64,000 nt of DNA from the NCBI GenBank assembly GCA_934365195.1, contig CAKRNA010000001.1, positions 1-64,000 on the forward strand, in the 5' to 3' direction. The notes under the pieces are model-generated. The model did not search any database, was not told the DNA's origin, and saw nothing but the letters and a program-made list of their open reading frames with translations. Every line of letters starts with the position of its first letter. The stretch's first letter is position 1. The translations under genes and the position numbers were made by a program. Origin of the DNA: an uncultured Clostridia bacterium (GTDB lineage: Bacteria > Bacillota > Clostridia > Christensenellales > CAAEEZ01). Below are positions 62,844 through 64,000 of this stretch, piece by piece.

Positions 62844-64000
62844 TTATATTTTAGCAATCAATTTGCTTAAGGTTTCACTTGCATCACCAAGAAGCAAGGT
62901 AACTTTTTCAGAGTCGCTATATAGTGGGTTATCCACTCCTGCGTAGCCCGGTTTTAAGTCGTAGTTGCAGATGATTACGTACTTAGCCTTGTCTACGTTA
63001 AGCACAGGCATACCGTAAATAGGCGTACCCTCTGCCTCACGAGCCGCAGGGTTTATTACGTCGTTTGCGCCCACTACGATTACTACGTCCGCATTACCAA
63101 AATCGTCGTTAATATCGTCCATTTGGTATAGGTCCTCATAGTCTACGTCAGCCTCGCAAAGCAATACGTTCATGTGCCCCGGCATACGTCCTGCAACAGG
63201 GTGGATAGCGTATTTAACCTTAATACCCTCGCTGGTCAATTTATCGGCAAGTTGCTTTACAAGGTGTTGTGCTTGCGCAAGCGCCATACCGTAACCGGGA
63301 ACGATTATCACTTCTTTTGCCGCTTTTAGCCTATCTTCAGGGCTAATTTCAGCCTTTGTTTCCTCTTTTTTTACCTCTTCCGCCTCTTCTACAGGTGCTG
63401 AACTGTTAAGCCCGTTTAGTAGGTCTTGCAAGGTATCGCTAGCATTTCCAAGCCTTAAAGACACGCCCTCTGCCTTTGAGTAAAGCGGATTATCTACACC
63501 CGCATAGCCCGGCTTTAAGTCGTAGTTGCAGATAATTACGTACTTAGCCTTATCTACGTTAAGCACAGGCATACCGTAAATAGGCGTACCCTCTGCCTCA
63601 CGAGCCGCAGGGTTTATTACGTCGTTTGCGCCCACTACGATTACTACGTCGGCATTACCAAAGTCGTCGTTAATATCGTCCATTTGGTATAGGTCTTCGT
63701 AGTCTACGTCAGCCTCGCAAAGCAATACGTTCATGTGTCCCGGCATACGTCCTGCAACAGGGTGTATAGCGTATTTAACCTTAATACCATCGCCGGTCAG
63801 TTTATCGGCAAGTTGCTTTACAAGGTGCTGTGCCTGAGCAAGCGCCATACCGTAACCGGGAACTATGATAACTTCCTTTGCTTTCTTCAAAATATCCACG
63901 TCGGAAACGGCTTTCGTTTCTGTTTTAGCCTCTTTCTTAGGCTCGGCGGTAACGTTATCCATCTCGCCGATTAGTTGTTGCAACGTATCGGTTGCATTAC
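62844..64000 (-). CDS. NAD(P) transhydrogenase beta-like protein with tandem NADP-binding domains (5' end outside)
   Basis: The frame is open to the window edge and holds the last 385 codons of a longer gene. It contains two complete copies of domain III of transhydrogenase beta subunit (PntB), which binds NADP(H): VIIVPGYGMALAQAQ, HPVAGRMPGHMNVLL, VGANDVINPAA, GMPVLNVDKAKYVI and GYAGVDNPLY occur in each, exactly 187 residues apart. The first bases visible (coding GNATDTLQQL-like sequence) match the end of each copy, so a third copy precedes. Charged Glu/Lys/Ala linkers separate them. Normal PntB has one. The membrane part, if any, is outside the window. Confidence 0.85.
   Translation of the reverse strand, partial: NATDTLQQLIGEMDNVTAEPKKEAKTETKAVSDVDILKKAKEVIIVPGYGMALAQAQHLVKQLADKLTGDGIKVKYAIHPVAGRMPGHMNVLLCEADVDYEDLYQMDDINDDFGNADVVIVVGANDVINPAAREAEGTPIYGMPVLNVDKAKYVIICNYDLKPGYAGVDNPLYSKAEGVSLRLGNASDTLQDLLNGLNSSAPVEEAEEVKKEETKAEISPEDRLKAAKEVIIVPGYGMALAQAQHLVKQLADKLTSEGIKVKYAIHPVAGRMPGHMNVLLCEADVDYEDLYQMDDINDDFGNADVVIVVGANDVINPAAREAEGTPIYGMPVLNVDKAKYVIICNYDLKPGYAGVDNPLYSDSEKVTLLLGDASETLSKLIAKI
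62853..63326 (-). repeat. Transhydrogenase domain III, last tandem copy
   Basis: Codons from LKAAKEVIIVPG to the C-terminus form the last repeat unit. At DNA level it is nearly identical to the unit at 63414-63887 over most of its length, with differences mainly in third positions and at the unit ends. Confidence 0.85.
63414..63887 (-). repeat. Transhydrogenase domain III, preceding tandem copy
   Basis: The unit 561 bp before the last copy, ending in SLRLGNASDTLQDLL. The matching end of a further copy lies at 63969-64000. Confidence 0.85.

Overview
The window reads as a chromosomal segment of a low-GC, strictly anaerobic Firmicute (Clostridia-like, probably an uncultured gut lineage). The reasons are the AT-rich intergenic DNA, AGGAGG-type ribosome binding sites, the secG-rnr-smpB-ssrA block, an EndoA/MazF toxin, a 2Fe superoxide reductase next to rubrerythrin, and a NifU-like protein paired with a GGGtGRT protein. 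No species is claimed.

Bases 1-12,600 are accessory. They hold the methylase subunit of a type I restriction system, a divergent DUF4143-type ATPase and a probably frameshifted membrane gene, with three copies of an 18-21 bp motif around them. Then come a small LOR (LURP-one-like) membrane operon, a HAD phosphatase, an APH-fold kinase, two membrane proteins (one DUF5058-like) behind a decayed gene, an unknown protein and a SAM methyltransferase.

Bases 12,600-26,300 look like a metal (probably iron) acquisition regulon. A seven-gene, mostly overlapping operon encodes a DtxR-like protein without the usual metal ligands, a YgbA-type protein, a CydDC-like ABC pair and a complete ECF transporter (S, T and fused A). 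A second operon encodes another ABC exporter pair, and a true DtxR-type repressor gene lies between the two. Four copies of GTTAG-N6-CTAAC sit in the control regions of three transcription units, including a third unit ending in a BAAT-like thioesterase/hydrolase.

Bases 26,600-34,100 form a defence and mobile region. It carries a three-gene ABC-three-component (Lamassu-like) system of nuclease-like effector, middle subunit and DUF3732 SMC-like ATPase, followed by an HExxH metalloprotease-like gene. A divergent DUF234-type ATPase has a perfect consensus promoter and a palindrome. An IS3 transposase lies just beyond the 3' end of ssrA.

Bases 34,089-50,600 are mostly core: ssrA (tmRNA) with metA and metY inserted between it and smpB, then rnr and secG; a permease; recR, ybaB and a split dnaX with an A9 slippery run; endoA; nnr, recX, yigZ and tyrS; and the NifU-like/GGGtGRT pair. 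Bases 50,600-52,600 are an island of palindromic repeats. Then follow a 1,611-residue lipoprotein with InlB-type repeats, rubrerythrin and desulfoferrodoxin, a THUMP RNA methyltransferase with an apparently leaderless mRNA, an Mrp ATPase, a YitT protein, and at the right edge an incomplete gene with at least two complete, tandemly repeated NADP-binding domains of transhydrogenase beta subunit plus the end of a third.
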